From assembly GCF_012927355.1 (NCBI RefSeq), contig NZ_JABBGK010000001.1, positions 1,048,649 through 1,112,648 on the forward strand: a DNA stretch of 64,000 bases. Reading direction: 5' to 3'. The notes below the pieces were generated by a model. It was not told the origin of the DNA, searched no databases, and saw only the letters and a list, made by a program, of their open reading frames with translations. Positions 27,853 to 35,614 of the stretch are shown here, piece after piece. The position numbers were made by a program, and so were the translations under genes. Origin of the DNA: Rhizobium terricola. Lineage in GTDB: Bacteria; Pseudomonadota; Alphaproteobacteria; Rhizobiales; Rhizobiaceae. Each line of letters starts with the position of its first letter. Positions within the stretch are counted from its first letter, which is position 1.

Positions 27853-28167
27853 ATGGCAGAAAATGTATTGACCGCAAATCGTCTGGGTGACGGCATTGCC
27901 GTTTGGCTCGACGCCAACGGCCAGTGGACCGAAAAGCTGCAGGAGGCATTTGTCGCCCGCCACGCCGAAGCGGTCGCCGCGCTCGAAGAAGCAGGCCGCA
28001 AGGCCTTTGCCAGCAACATCGTTCTCGATGTCAACGTTATCGAGGTCGAGGAAAAGGACGGCAAGTTGCGTCCGCTTCGCCTTCGCGAGCGCATCCGCGC
28101 CGAAGGACCGACCATCGCCTATGCGGACGGCCACGGTTTCGCCGATCCTGACTTCATTGCCGCCTGA
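27853..28167 (+). CDS. DUF2849 domain protein
   Basis: A 104-residue protein of the alphaproteobacterial DUF2849 family: VLTANRLGDGIAVWLDANGQWTE at the start, then EALEEAGRKAF-like helices, and IVLDVNVIEVEEKDGKLRPLRLRERIRAEGP at the end. The biochemical role is not known. It regularly sits between cysG and the sulfite/nitrite reductase gene, as here, so a part in siroheme or sulfite reduction is inferred. It lies one base after cysG and eight before the reductase, clearly one operon. Confidence 0.87.
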   Translation: MAENVLTANRLGDGIAVWLDANGQWTEKLQEAFVARHAEAVAALEEAGRKAFASNIVLDVNVIEVEEKDGKLRPLRLRERIRAEGPTIAYADGHGFADPDFIAA

Positions 28168-28175
28168 GGAATTCC

Positions 28176-29846
28176 ATGTACCGCTACGATGAATTCGACC
28201 ACGCCTTCGTCTCCGCTCGCGTCGAGCAGTTTCGGGACCAGGTCAACCGCCGTCTTGCCGGAGAGATCGCCGAGGACGCGTTCCGTCCGCTGCGCCTGAT
28301 GAACGGCGTCTATCTGCAGTTGCATGCCTACATGCTGCGCGTCGCGATCCCCTATGGCACGCTGAACGCCAAGCAGATGCGCATGCTCGCCCATGTCGCG
28401 CGCCGCTACGACCGCGGCTATGGCCATTTCACCACACGCCAGAACATCCAGTACAACTGGCCGAAGCTTTCCGACACGCCGGATATCCTGGCGGATCTGG
28501 CCAGCGTCGAGATGCATGCGATCCAGACGTCGGGCAACTGCATCCGCAATGTCACGGCCGATCATTTCGCCGGCGCCGCCGCCGACGAGGTCGCCGACCC
28601 GCGGCCCTATGCGGAAATTCTGCGCCAGTGGTCGTCGGTCCATCCGGAATTCTCGTTCCTGCCGCGCAAGTTCAAGATCGCGGTGACCGGGGCCCCGCGG
28701 GATCGCGCCGCGATCCAGGTCCACGACATCGGTCTGCACCTGAAGAAGAACGACGCCGGCGAACTCGGCTTTGCGGTCTATGTCGGGGGAGGGCAGGGCC
28801 GCACGCCGCTGGTTGCCAAGCTGATCCGCGACTTCCTGCCGGAAGCCGATCTCCTGACCTATGTGACGGCGATCGTTCGCGTCTATAACCTGCATGGCCG
28901 CCGCGACAACAAGTACAAGGCCCGCATCAAGATCCTCGTGCACGAGACCGGCGTCGAGGAACTGACGCGTCAGGTCGAAGCCGAATTCGACCATATCCGC
29001 GACGGCGAGCTGAAGCTGCCGGAAGCGGACATCCGTGCGATCGAGGCCTATTTCGCCCCGCCCGTGCTGCCGGAACGGCCGGAGGGCTGGGAAGCGCTCG
29101 CCCGCGCCAAGAAGGCGGATGCGACCTTTGCCGCCTGGGCCTCGCAGAACGTCCAGCCGCACACCCATCCTGACTACGGCATGGTGACCATCTCGCTGAA
29201 GCCGATCGGCGGCACGCCGGGCGATGCCAGTGACGCGCAGATGGACGTCGTCGCCGACATTGCCGAGCGGCTGGCCTTCGACGAGATCCGCGTCAGCCAC
29301 GAGCAAAACCTGATCCTGCCGCACGTGGCGCTCGGTGATCTCTACGCCGTCTACCAGGCGCTCGAGGCTTCGGGCCTCGCCACCGCCAATGCGGGCCTGA
29401 TCACCGACATCATCGCATGCCCGGGCCTCGACTATTGCGCGCTTGCCAATGCCCGTTCCATCCCGGTCGCTCAGGAGATTTCGACCCGTTTCGGTTCGCC
29501 GGAACGCCAGGCCGAGATCGGCGAGCTGAAGATCAAGATTTCCGGCTGCATCAATGCCTGCGGCCACCACCATGTCGGCCATATCGGCCTTCTGGGGGTG
29601 GAAAAGAAGGGGGCGGAGCTCTATCAGATCACGCTCGGCGGTTCCGGCGACGAGAACACCTCGATCGGCGAGATCATCGGCCGCGGCTTCGAGCCGGATC
29701 GGGTCACCGATGCGATCGAAACGATCGTCGATACCTATCTCGGCCTGCGCCTGGACCCGAAGGAGACCTTCCTCCATGCCTATCGTCGGGTCGGCCCGAA
29801 GCCCTTCAAGGATGCCCTTTACGGCCAGGCGGCGGAAGCGGCCTAA
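28176..29846 (+). CDS. cysI: Siroheme-dependent nitrite/sulfite reductase (CysI-like)
   Basis: A 556-residue hemoprotein that reduces sulfite to sulfide (or nitrite to ammonia) with six electrons. It has the duplicated nitrite/sulfite-reductase fold: HFTTRQNIQYNWPKLSD and TSGNCIRNVTADHFAG in the first half. The 4Fe4S-siroheme cysteines are in the second half, as C-x5-C (ACPGLDYCALA) and C-x3-C (SGCINACGHHHVGHIG). Context with cysG suggests assimilatory sulfite reduction, and the downstream fpr could supply electrons. Sulfite versus nitrite specificity cannot be decided from sequence alone. Confidence 0.92.
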   Translation: MYRYDEFDHAFVSARVEQFRDQVNRRLAGEIAEDAFRPLRLMNGVYLQLHAYMLRVAIPYGTLNAKQMRMLAHVARRYDRGYGHFTTRQNIQYNWPKLSDTPDILADLASVEMHAIQTSGNCIRNVTADHFAGAAADEVADPRPYAEILRQWSSVHPEFSFLPRKFKIAVTGAPRDRAAIQVHDIGLHLKKNDAGELGFAVYVGGGQGRTPLVAKLIRDFLPEADLLTYVTAIVRVYNLHGRRDNKYKARIKILVHETGVEELTRQVEAEFDHIRDGELKLPEADIRAIEAYFAPPVLPERPEGWEALARAKKADATFAAWASQNVQPHTHPDYGMVTISLKPIGGTPGDASDAQMDVVADIAERLAFDEIRVSHEQNLILPHVALGDLYAVYQALEASGLATANAGLITDIIACPGLDYCALANARSIPVAQEISTRFGSPERQAEIGELKIKISGCINACGHHHVGHIGLLGVEKKGAELYQITLGGSGDENTSIGEIIGRGFEPDRVTDAIETIVDTYLGLRLDPKETFLHAYRRVGPKPFKDALYGQAAEAA

Positions 29847-29858
29847 GGAAGAGATGAA

Positions 29859-30371
29859 ATGACCAAAATCTGGAACCAGTCCGGCTTCGTCGACAACGAC
29901 GCCTGGGTCATCGAGACCGAAGACCGCAAGGCGGGCGAGGGCGAGCGGGCCGTCGTCGCTCTCGACGGTTTTCTCGCCGCGGTCGAGCAGAGCAACGAGA
30001 GCGGTTTCGGCGTTCTCGTCCAGCCCGCCGACGACGTGACGAAGCTTGCGCCCCATATCGATCGCATCGCGCTGATCGCCGTCAACTTCCCTGCCTTCAA
30101 CGACGGGCGCGGCTTCAGCCATGCGTCGCTTGTCCGCGATCGTCTCGGTTATCAGGGAGATCTCCGTGCCGTCGGCGACGTGCTGATCGACCAGGTGCCG
30201 CTGATGCTGCGGACCGGCTTCACGAGCTTTGCGGTGACGAACCCGGTCGCCCTTGCGCGGCTCGCCGACGGACGTCTGCCGGGAATTGCCCAGCGCTACC
30301 AGCCGAGCGCCAAGGCATCCGCCGCGGCCGGCGGTTTCAGTTGGCGGCGCATCGGCGGTCAGGGCGCATAA
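29859..30371 (+). CDS. DUF934 family protein (sulfite-reduction associated)
   Basis: A 170-residue protein of the DUF934 family, with the typical LAPHIDRIALIAVNFPAFNDGRGFSHASLVRDRLGYQGDLRAVGDVLIDQ core. Members nearly always lie beside siroheme sulfite reductase or cysH genes, and have been treated as an assembly or electron-transfer helper of assimilatory sulfite reduction; the mechanism is not known. It is 12 bases after the reductase and ends the operon. A cysH gene, frequent in this cluster elsewhere, is not present. Confidence 0.88.
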   Translation: MTKIWNQSGFVDNDAWVIETEDRKAGEGERAVVALDGFLAAVEQSNESGFGVLVQPADDVTKLAPHIDRIALIAVNFPAFNDGRGFSHASLVRDRLGYQGDLRAVGDVLIDQVPLMLRTGFTSFAVTNPVALARLADGRLPGIAQRYQPSAKASAAAGGFSWRRIGGQGA

Positions 30372-30405
30372 TACATCGCCAGAATAATATGTAATCTCCG
30401 TCGAC

Positions 30406-30419
30406 TTGATGGAGGTCAA
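30406..30419. promoter_or_regulatory. FNR/FixK-like box upstream of fpr
   Basis: TTGATGGAGGTCAA fits TTGA-N6-TCAA and differs from TTGAT-N4-ATCAA at one base. It is centred 147 bases before the fpr start codon, in a 188-base gap. A class II start would lie near 30454, giving a leader of about 105 bases. Confidence 0.5.
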
Positions 30420-30425
30420 GGAAGG

Positions 30426-30447
30426 CGGATGCCATTTCAGGCATCCG
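30426..30447. other. Perfect hairpin upstream of fpr
   Basis: CGGATGCC (30426-30433) and GGCATCCG (30440-30447) are perfect 8-bp arms around ATTTCA. A smaller stem, GGCG-AAA-CGCC (30456-30466), follows. There is no T-run, so it is an operator or leader structure rather than a terminator. Confidence 0.5.
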
Positions 30448-30559
30448 ATGAGCGGGGCGAAACGCCGAAGGTGGCGAATTGTCCGCTTTTTCCGGCCTCA
30501 AAGTTGCGGTATAGGCCTGCGAGCCAAACCTCTCTGGCGACCATAGGAACACAAGACGC

Positions 30560-31372
30560 ATGAATGCTCCTGTCAAAACCGATAATGCGGAACTGATCGT
30601 ACCGGAAGGCGTCTATGCCGAAACTGTGCTCGACGTCACTCACTACACCGATCGCCTGTTCCGCTTCCGCATGACCCGCCCGGCCGGCTTCCGTTTCCGC
30701 TCCGGCGAGTTCGCGATGATCGGCCTCATGGTCGAGGGCAAGCCGGTCTACCGTGCCTATTCGATCGCGAGCCCGGCCTGGGACGAGGAACTCGAGTTCT
30801 TCTCGATCAAGGTGCCGGACGGTCCGCTGACGCAGCACCTGCAGAAGATCAAGCCCGGTGACAAGGTTCTGATGCGCAAGAAGCCGACCGGGACGCTCGT
30901 GCTCGATGCGCTGACGCCCGGCAAGCGCCTCTACATGTTCTCGACCGGTACCGGCATCGCGCCGTTTGCCAGCCTCATCCGCGATCCGGAAACTTACGAA
31001 AAGTTCGAAGAGGTCATCCTCACCCATACCTGCCGTGAGGTTGCGGAACTGCAATACGGTTTCGATCTCGTCGAAGAGATCAAGAACCATGAGTTCCTCG
31101 CCGAAATCGTCGGTGACAAGCTGAAGCACTATGCGACGGTTACCCGCGAAGACTATCCTTTCAAGGGCCGGATCACCGACCTCATGGAGAACGGCAAGCT
31201 CTACAGCGATCTCGGTGTTCCGGCGCTCGATCCGGCGGTCGATCGCGGCATGATCTGCGGTTCGTCGGCCATGCTCAAGGACACCAAGGCCCTGCTGGAA
31301 AAGGCGGGCCTCAACGAAGGCGCCAACAACAAACCGGCGGAATTCGTCATCGAACGCGCCTTCGTCGGCTGA
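30560..31372 (+). CDS. fpr: Ferredoxin/flavodoxin-NADP+ reductase
   Basis: A 270-residue FAD enzyme of the bacterial FPR class. The FAD-binding domain (1-110) has RAYSIASPAWDEELEFFSIKVPDGPLTQ. The NADP domain has STGTGIAPFASLIRDPE, ILTHTCREVAELQYG and GMICGSSAMLKDTKALLEKAG, and the C-terminus FVIERAFVG is the usual one. It moves electrons between NADPH and ferredoxin or flavodoxin and could feed the reductase encoded upstream or take part in oxidative-stress defence. A FNR-like box and hairpin precede it and an intrinsic terminator follows. Confidence 0.95.
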   Translation: MNAPVKTDNAELIVPEGVYAETVLDVTHYTDRLFRFRMTRPAGFRFRSGEFAMIGLMVEGKPVYRAYSIASPAWDEELEFFSIKVPDGPLTQHLQKIKPGDKVLMRKKPTGTLVLDALTPGKRLYMFSTGTGIAPFASLIRDPETYEKFEEVILTHTCREVAELQYGFDLVEEIKNHEFLAEIVGDKLKHYATVTREDYPFKGRITDLMENGKLYSDLGVPALDPAVDRGMICGSSAMLKDTKALLEKAGLNEGANNKPAEFVIERAFVG

Positions 31373-31397
31373 CGGTCAGAGATCAGCGGAAACAGGA

Positions 31398-31426
31398 ACG
31401 CCCGATCGTTGATCGGGCGTTTTTTT
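31398..31426 (+). terminator. Intrinsic terminator of fpr
   Basis: ACGCCCGATC (31398-31407) pairs perfectly with GATCGGGCGT (31411-31420) around GTT; seven Ts span 31420-31426. It lies 25 bases after the fpr stop, between two convergent genes. Confidence 0.93.
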
Positions 31427-31454
31427 GTTTTCGCGGGCGTTTGCTGTCGGGGCT

Positions 31455-32078
31455 TCACGCCTCGCTGAGATAGCCGATCAAGGCCGTCATGGCGGTTTCC
31501 GCCTCATCGCCCTTGCCCTGCTGGATGGCGCGGATCACCGCGACATGCAGAGCGACCGAGCGATCCATCTTTCCGGCCGTTGCGCGCGCATACCACATGC
31601 GACGGGAATGGGACTGAAGCGGTGCCACCGCCGCGATGAGGAAGCGGTTGCTGCAGGCCTCCTCGATGGTTTCGTCGAACCGCTTGTCGGCGGCCAGGAA
31701 GGCCGCGAAATCACCGGCGGCCGCCGACGTCGTCATTGCCGTGGCACAGTCAAGCAGGGCGGCGCGTTGGCCGTTATCGGCGTTTTCGGCCGCAAGACGT
31801 GCGAGAAGCGGTTCGAGCTTCAGCCGAACTGCCATGATCGACCGGTGGTCGGCATCCTCGATCTCGGCAATCTGAAGGCCGACGCGCGGGCGAACGACGA
31901 CGAGACCCTGCCAGGCCAGCTTCTGGATTGCTTCGCGAACCGGGGTGCGGCCATAGCCCGAAAGCTCGATCAACTGCCGTTCGTTCACCAGTGCGCCCGG
32001 TTTCAGTTTCAATGTGACGATAAGGCTTTCGAGCGCGAGGTAGGCGAGGTGACTTTGCGAGTCGGTAATCGTGCTCAT
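31455..32078 (-). CDS. GntR-family regulator, FadR/FCD subfamily
   Basis: A 207-residue DNA-binding regulator. The winged helix is at about 10-75 (LKPGALVNERQLIELSGYGRTPVREAIQKLAWQGLVVVRPRVG). The C-terminal helical FCD ligand domain (about 80-205) has DKRFDETIEEACSNRFL and HVAVIRAIQQGKGDEAETAM. The ligand is unknown. Two TGATATATC elements lie just upstream, so autoregulation is likely. The gene has no metabolic partner nearby: on one side is fpr (convergent) and on the other the MacAB-like exporter in the same direction. Confidence 0.88.
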   Translation of the reverse strand: MSTITDSQSHLAYLALESLIVTLKLKPGALVNERQLIELSGYGRTPVREAIQKLAWQGLVVVRPRVGLQIAEIEDADHRSIMAVRLKLEPLLARLAAENADNGQRAALLDCATAMTTSAAAGDFAAFLAADKRFDETIEEACSNRFLIAAVAPLQSHSRRMWYARATAGKMDRSVALHVAVIRAIQQGKGDEAETAMTALIGYLSEA

Positions 32079-32090
32079 TCTGCCCTCCGC

Positions 32091-32100
32091 TGATATATCT
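32091..32100. promoter_or_regulatory. TGATATATC element 1, probable GntR operator
   Basis: TGATATATCT is found 13 bases upstream of the GntR start codon (32078), followed by CAATTTG. The same core recurs 47 bases away. It is near-palindromic (GATATATC) and well placed to block transcription of the regulator gene. Confidence 0.5.
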
Positions 32101-32137
32101 CAATTTGGCATGTCGCATCCGCGATGGCAAGGCGGAG

Positions 32138-32147
32138 TGATATATCA
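32138..32147. promoter_or_regulatory. TGATATATCA element 2, probable GntR operator
   Basis: A perfect 10-bp palindrome TGATATATCA, 47 bases from element 1. It too is followed by CAATTTG (32151-32157). The gap between the regulator and the exporter permease gene contains nothing else recognisable. Confidence 0.5.
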
Positions 32148-32222
32148 ATGCAATTTGTGGTGGAAAACGCGGAAGACCATTGCGGGAGGACGGAGGGGCG
32201 ACCATTGGCCGCCGCCTCTCCT

Positions 32223-33428
32223 TCATTCGTGGCGCAGCGCCTCGATCGGGTTGAGCTGGGCCGCCCGGCGGGCCGGGAAGTAGCCGAAGACCATGCCGAT
32301 CGCTGCGGAGAAGGCAAAGGCCAGCACGATCACCGAGGGACTGGTGACGAAGGGTACGCTCATATAGCTCACTGCCGAATAGGCGAGTCCGAGACCCAGC
32401 AGAATGCCGATGATGCCGCCGGCCAGCGAGAGCGTCACCGCCTCGACGAGAAACTGGGTGAGAACCTGCTTTTCCAGCGCACCGATCGCCAGACGGATGC
32501 CGATCTCGCGGGTGCGCTCGGTGACCGACACGAGCATGATGTTCATGATGCCGATACCGCCGACGAGCAGGCTGACGGCGGCGACGGCGCCGAGAAGACC
32601 GGTCATCAGCGTGGTGGTGCCGGTCAGCGTTGAGGCCATCTGCGTCATGTCGTTGACAGAGAAATCGTCCTCGCGTCCGGCGATGATCTTGCGGCGCTCT
32701 CGCAGCAGTCGTTCGACGTTCGCCTGGATCTTGCTCGTCGATACGCCGTCCTCGGCTGACAGGATCATGCTGGACACGTCAGAGGAGCCACCGATGCGGC
32801 GCTGGAAGACCTTGAGCGGCATCACCACCATGTCGTCCTGGTCATTGCCCATGCCGCTCTGGCCCTTCTTGCCGAGCGTGCCGATCACCTGGCAGGAGAC
32901 GCTGCCGACGCGGATGTTCTGTTCCAGTGCCGGGGTCGAGCCGAAGAGCTCCTTGCGCACCGTTTCGCCGATGACGCAGACGGCCTGACCGCCGCGCTCC
33001 TCGGAAACCAGGAAAGTCCGGCCGCTGGCGATCGTCCAATCCTGGGCGATGAAATAATCACCGGTCGTGCCCATGACGGTCGTCTGGTGGTTTTCGCCAC
33101 CATAGATCACCACCTGGCTCGACTGGTTGAGGCCTGCCACCGCCCTCAGGCCGGAAATCTGCTCGGTGATCGCCTGAACATCGCGTTCCGTGAACTTCTT
33201 GGCCTCGGTGCTGGCGCGACCGGGGCCAAACTGACCGGGGCGGACGAAGAGGAGGTTGGTGCCGAGCTTGGAGATCTCGGCGGTCACCTGGGCGGTGGTG
33301 CCATTGCCGATCGTCACCATGGCGATGACGGCCGCAACGCCGATGACGACCCCCAGCACGGTGAGGAAGGAGCGCAGCATGTTGCGGCTGATGGCCCGCA
33401 GCGCGAGTTTGACGGTTTCAAAGAACAT
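32223..33428 (-). CDS. MacB-like ABC transporter permease
   Basis: A 401-residue FtsX/MacB-type permease. One N-terminal membrane segment (about 18-40, LRSFLTVLGVVIGVAAVIAMV) is followed by a large MacB periplasmic core domain (about 45-250) and three C-terminal membrane segments with the conserved LVGGIGIMNIMLVSVTERTREIGIRLAIGA. The C-terminus ends FPARRAAQLNPIEALRHE, as in the family. The ATPase is a separate, overlapping gene (11 bases), unlike fused MacB of E. coli. With the adaptor gene it forms a tripartite exporter; an outer-membrane TolC is not encoded here. Confidence 0.93.
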   Translation of the reverse strand: MFFETVKLALRAISRNMLRSFLTVLGVVIGVAAVIAMVTIGNGTTAQVTAEISKLGTNLLFVRPGQFGPGRASTEAKKFTERDVQAITEQISGLRAVAGLNQSSQVVIYGGENHQTTVMGTTGDYFIAQDWTIASGRTFLVSEERGGQAVCVIGETVRKELFGSTPALEQNIRVGSVSCQVIGTLGKKGQSGMGNDQDDMVVMPLKVFQRRIGGSSDVSSMILSAEDGVSTSKIQANVERLLRERRKIIAGREDDFSVNDMTQMASTLTGTTTLMTGLLGAVAAVSLLVGGIGIMNIMLVSVTERTREIGIRLAIGALEKQVLTQFLVEAVTLSLAGGIIGILLGLGLAYSAVSYMSVPFVTSPSVIVLAFAFSAAIGMVFGYFPARRAAQLNPIEALRHE

Positions 33429-34134
33429 CGGCTGGAGCCTTTCCGTTCAGGCTGTCGGAACTCAGATGGCCGTCGACGAAACGCAGGTTACGCTTGGCAT
33501 AGGCTGCGATATCGTCTTCATGGGTGACCATAATCACGGTGATGCCGTGATCCCGATTGAGGCCCGTAATGAGTTCCATGATCTCCTTGCTGGTCTTGGT
33601 GTCGAGGTTGCCGGTGGGTTCGTCGGCGAGCAGGACGGCTGGGCTGGTAACGATTGCGCGGGCGATCGCAACGCGCTGCTGCTGGCCACCGGAAAGTTCC
33701 TGCGTCGTATGGTGTTCGCGTCCTTTCAGGCCGACCTGTTCGAGCGCGATGGCCGCAAGCCGGCGTCGTTCCCGCGCTTCCATGCCTCGATAGACGAGCG
33801 GCAGTTCGACGTTTTCGATTGCCGAGGTGCGCGCGAGCAGGTTGAACCCCTGGAAGACGAAACCGAGCATGTGACGCCTCAGCATGGTGTGCTGGCTGCG
33901 ATCGAGTTCGGAGGTGCGGATACCCTGGAACAGGTATTCGCCGGAGCTCGGCACGTCGAGGCAACCGAGAATGTTCATTGCCGTCGACTTGCCAGAGCCG
34001 GACGGTCCCATGATGGCTACGAATTCATTCTTCTCGATGGTGAGATCGACGCGGTCGAGGGCGCGGATCGTGGCCTCGCCACGGCCATAGACCTTGGAGA
34101 CCTGCTGGAACTCGATGAGTGGAGGGCCGGACAT
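33418..34134 (-). CDS. MacB/LolD-like ABC transporter ATP-binding protein
   Basis: A 238-residue ATPase. Walker A is [12 protein letters not shown] (about 41-52), the Q-loop is in [22 protein letters not shown], the signature is [15 protein letters not shown], Walker B is [11 protein letters not shown], and the H-loop is [11 protein letters not shown]. It powers the permease encoded next to it. Five bases separate it from the adaptor gene upstream, so adaptor, ATPase and permease are one operon. Confidence 0.94.
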   Translation of the reverse strand: MSGPPLIEFQQVSKVYGRGEATIRALDRVDLTIEKNEFVAIMGPSGSGKSTAMNILGCLDVPSSGEYLFQGIRTSELDRSQHTMLRRHMLGFVFQGFNLLARTSAIENVELPLVYRGMEARERRRLAAIALEQVGLKGREHHTTQELSGGQQQRVAIARAIVTSPAVLLADEPTGNLDTKTSKEIMELITGLNRDHGITVIMVTHEDDIAAYAKRNLRFVDGHLSSDSLNGKAPADVL

Positions 34135-34139
34135 CAGGG

Positions 34140-35420
34140 TCAGCCCTTCTTTTCGGCGGCGTCGGTGATCAGCAGATCGCCCTCGGCAATGTCCCCCTTG
34201 GTGACGACCGTGTTCTGGCCGTCGCTGGCGCCGATCTCGATGTTGACCGCCGTCGGCACGTTGTTGCGCATCAGCCAGACCGTGCGCTCGCTGCCCACCG
34301 GCTCGGGCGCGCTGATGGAGCCCATGCGGGGCGGACGGAAGAGGCTGAACATGCCACTGCCGGAGCTCTTCTGGGTCAGGCTTTCCGGCGGCGTGTAGCG
34401 CAATGCGGTGTTCGGGATGAGAAGGGCGCCATCGATCGACTGGACGACGATGTCGGCGGTGGCGGTCATGCCGGGGCGCAGCAGAAGCTGGTCATTCTGC
34501 ACCGTCAGGATGCCCATGTAGGTCACGACGTCGTTGACGGTCTCAGAGGCATAGCGAACGGTCGTGATTTCCGCCGGAAACCGTTTGTCGGCAAAGGCAT
34601 CGACGGTGAAGGTCGCCTTCTGGCCGACGGCGACCTGACCGACATCGGCTTCATCAATGTCGACCTGAAGTTCCATTTGCCGAAGGTCACCGGCAATCTT
34701 GAAGAGAGTCGGCGCTTCGAGCGAAGCCGCGACCGTCGCGCCCGGATCGACGTCGCGCGAGAGCACAATGCCGTCGATCGGCGACTGGATCGTCGCCTTG
34801 GTGAGGTTCAGCCGGGCCTGTTCCAACTCGGCCTCGGCGGAAAGCACATTGGCCTCGGCGCTCTGCTTGGTTGCGGCGGAGGCCTCGTAGGTGTAGCCGG
34901 CCGCCTCCATCTCCTGCTGGGTCGAAACCCGGCTGCTGACCAGCGACTTCAGACGGTCGTAACTGGCCTTGGCCGACTGCATGTCGGCTTCCGCCTTTGC
35001 GACACTCGCCTTGGCGGAGAGCAGGCTCGCCTCAGCGCTCTTGACCGTGGCTTCCAGTTTCGCGGTGTCGAGCCGGGCGACGACCTCGCCCTTCTTCACG
35101 GAACTGTTGTAGTCGACCAGCACTTCGCGGATAGTGCCTGACTGTTCGCTGGACACGTCGACCTGAACGGTCGGTTCGACCGAGCCGGTTGCGGTGACGA
35201 TGACCGTGAGGGCGCCCTTCTTGGCCGCCGAAGTGGAATAGGTGTAGGCCGTCGTCTGGCTCGAATAGAGCCAATAGGCATAGCCGGCGACGAGAACCAG
35301 GCCCGCGGCACCGAGGCGCCATATCCAGCGGGAACGTCCGTCGCTCTTGCGGGAGGACGCAAGAAGCTTCGAGAGTTCATTCGTTTCAGTTGACGTTGAC
35401 TTGTCGGCGTCGCTGGTCAT
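34140..35420 (-). CDS. MacA/HlyD-like periplasmic adaptor protein
   Basis: A 426-residue membrane-fusion protein. A cytoplasmic N-terminus is followed by one membrane anchor (about residues 31-51, WIWRLGAAGLVLVAGYAYWLY), a lipoyl half (VEPTVQVDVSSEQSGTIREV), a long alpha-helical hairpin (about 110-210), the second lipoyl half (IQSPIDGIVLSRDVDPGATV) and a beta-barrel. It links the inner-membrane permease to an outer-membrane channel. ATG 35420 is preferred because GAAGATGG precedes it; ATG 35441 is a weaker alternative and would overlap an inverted repeat. The exported substrate is unknown. Confidence 0.91.
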   Translation of the reverse strand: MTSDADKSTSTETNELSKLLASSRKSDGRSRWIWRLGAAGLVLVAGYAYWLYSSQTTAYTYSTSAAKKGALTVIVTATGSVEPTVQVDVSSEQSGTIREVLVDYNSSVKKGEVVARLDTAKLEATVKSAEASLLSAKASVAKAEADMQSAKASYDRLKSLVSSRVSTQQEMEAAGYTYEASAATKQSAEANVLSAEAELEQARLNLTKATIQSPIDGIVLSRDVDPGATVAASLEAPTLFKIAGDLRQMELQVDIDEADVGQVAVGQKATFTVDAFADKRFPAEITTVRYASETVNDVVTYMGILTVQNDQLLLRPGMTATADIVVQSIDGALLIPNTALRYTPPESLTQKSSGSGMFSLFRPPRMGSISAPEPVGSERTVWLMRNNVPTAVNIEIGASDGQNTVVTKGDIAEGDLLITDAAEKKG

Positions 35421-35440
35421 GTCGTGTCCATCTTCGATCA

Positions 35441-35470
35441 TCGGTTTCGTCTTGTATCGACCGAAACCGA
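35441..35470. promoter_or_regulatory. 9-bp inverted repeat in the MacAB-like operon control region
   Basis: TCGGTTTCG (35441-35449) and CGAAACCGA (35462-35470) are perfect arms with a 12-base gap; the half-site centres are 21 bp apart, two helical turns. It begins 21 bases upstream of the adaptor start codon. This is the geometry of a dimeric repressor operator. Confidence 0.6.
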
Positions 35471-35480
35471 GGCGTTGTTA

Positions 35481-35494
35481 TTGACCCGTGTCAA
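35481..35494. promoter_or_regulatory. TTGAC-N4-GTCAA palindrome (FNR/Nnr- or TetR-like site)
   Basis: TTGACCCGTGTCAA is fully symmetric in its arms and fits TTGA-N6-TCAA. On the minus strand it also contains TTGACA, a perfect -35 hexamer. It lies just upstream of the 9-bp inverted repeat, in the promoter region of the MacAB-like operon. Confidence 0.42.
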
Positions 35495-35614
35495 ATCCTG
35501 ACCATCGGGCTCTTTGGCGCGGACCCTTCTCCACCAGCAGGATTGCGCTTGGACCTGTTTCCCACAGCAAGCGCTTTGAGCGAAGTTAAATCTTGGTAAT
35601 GCCGGGACGAAGGC

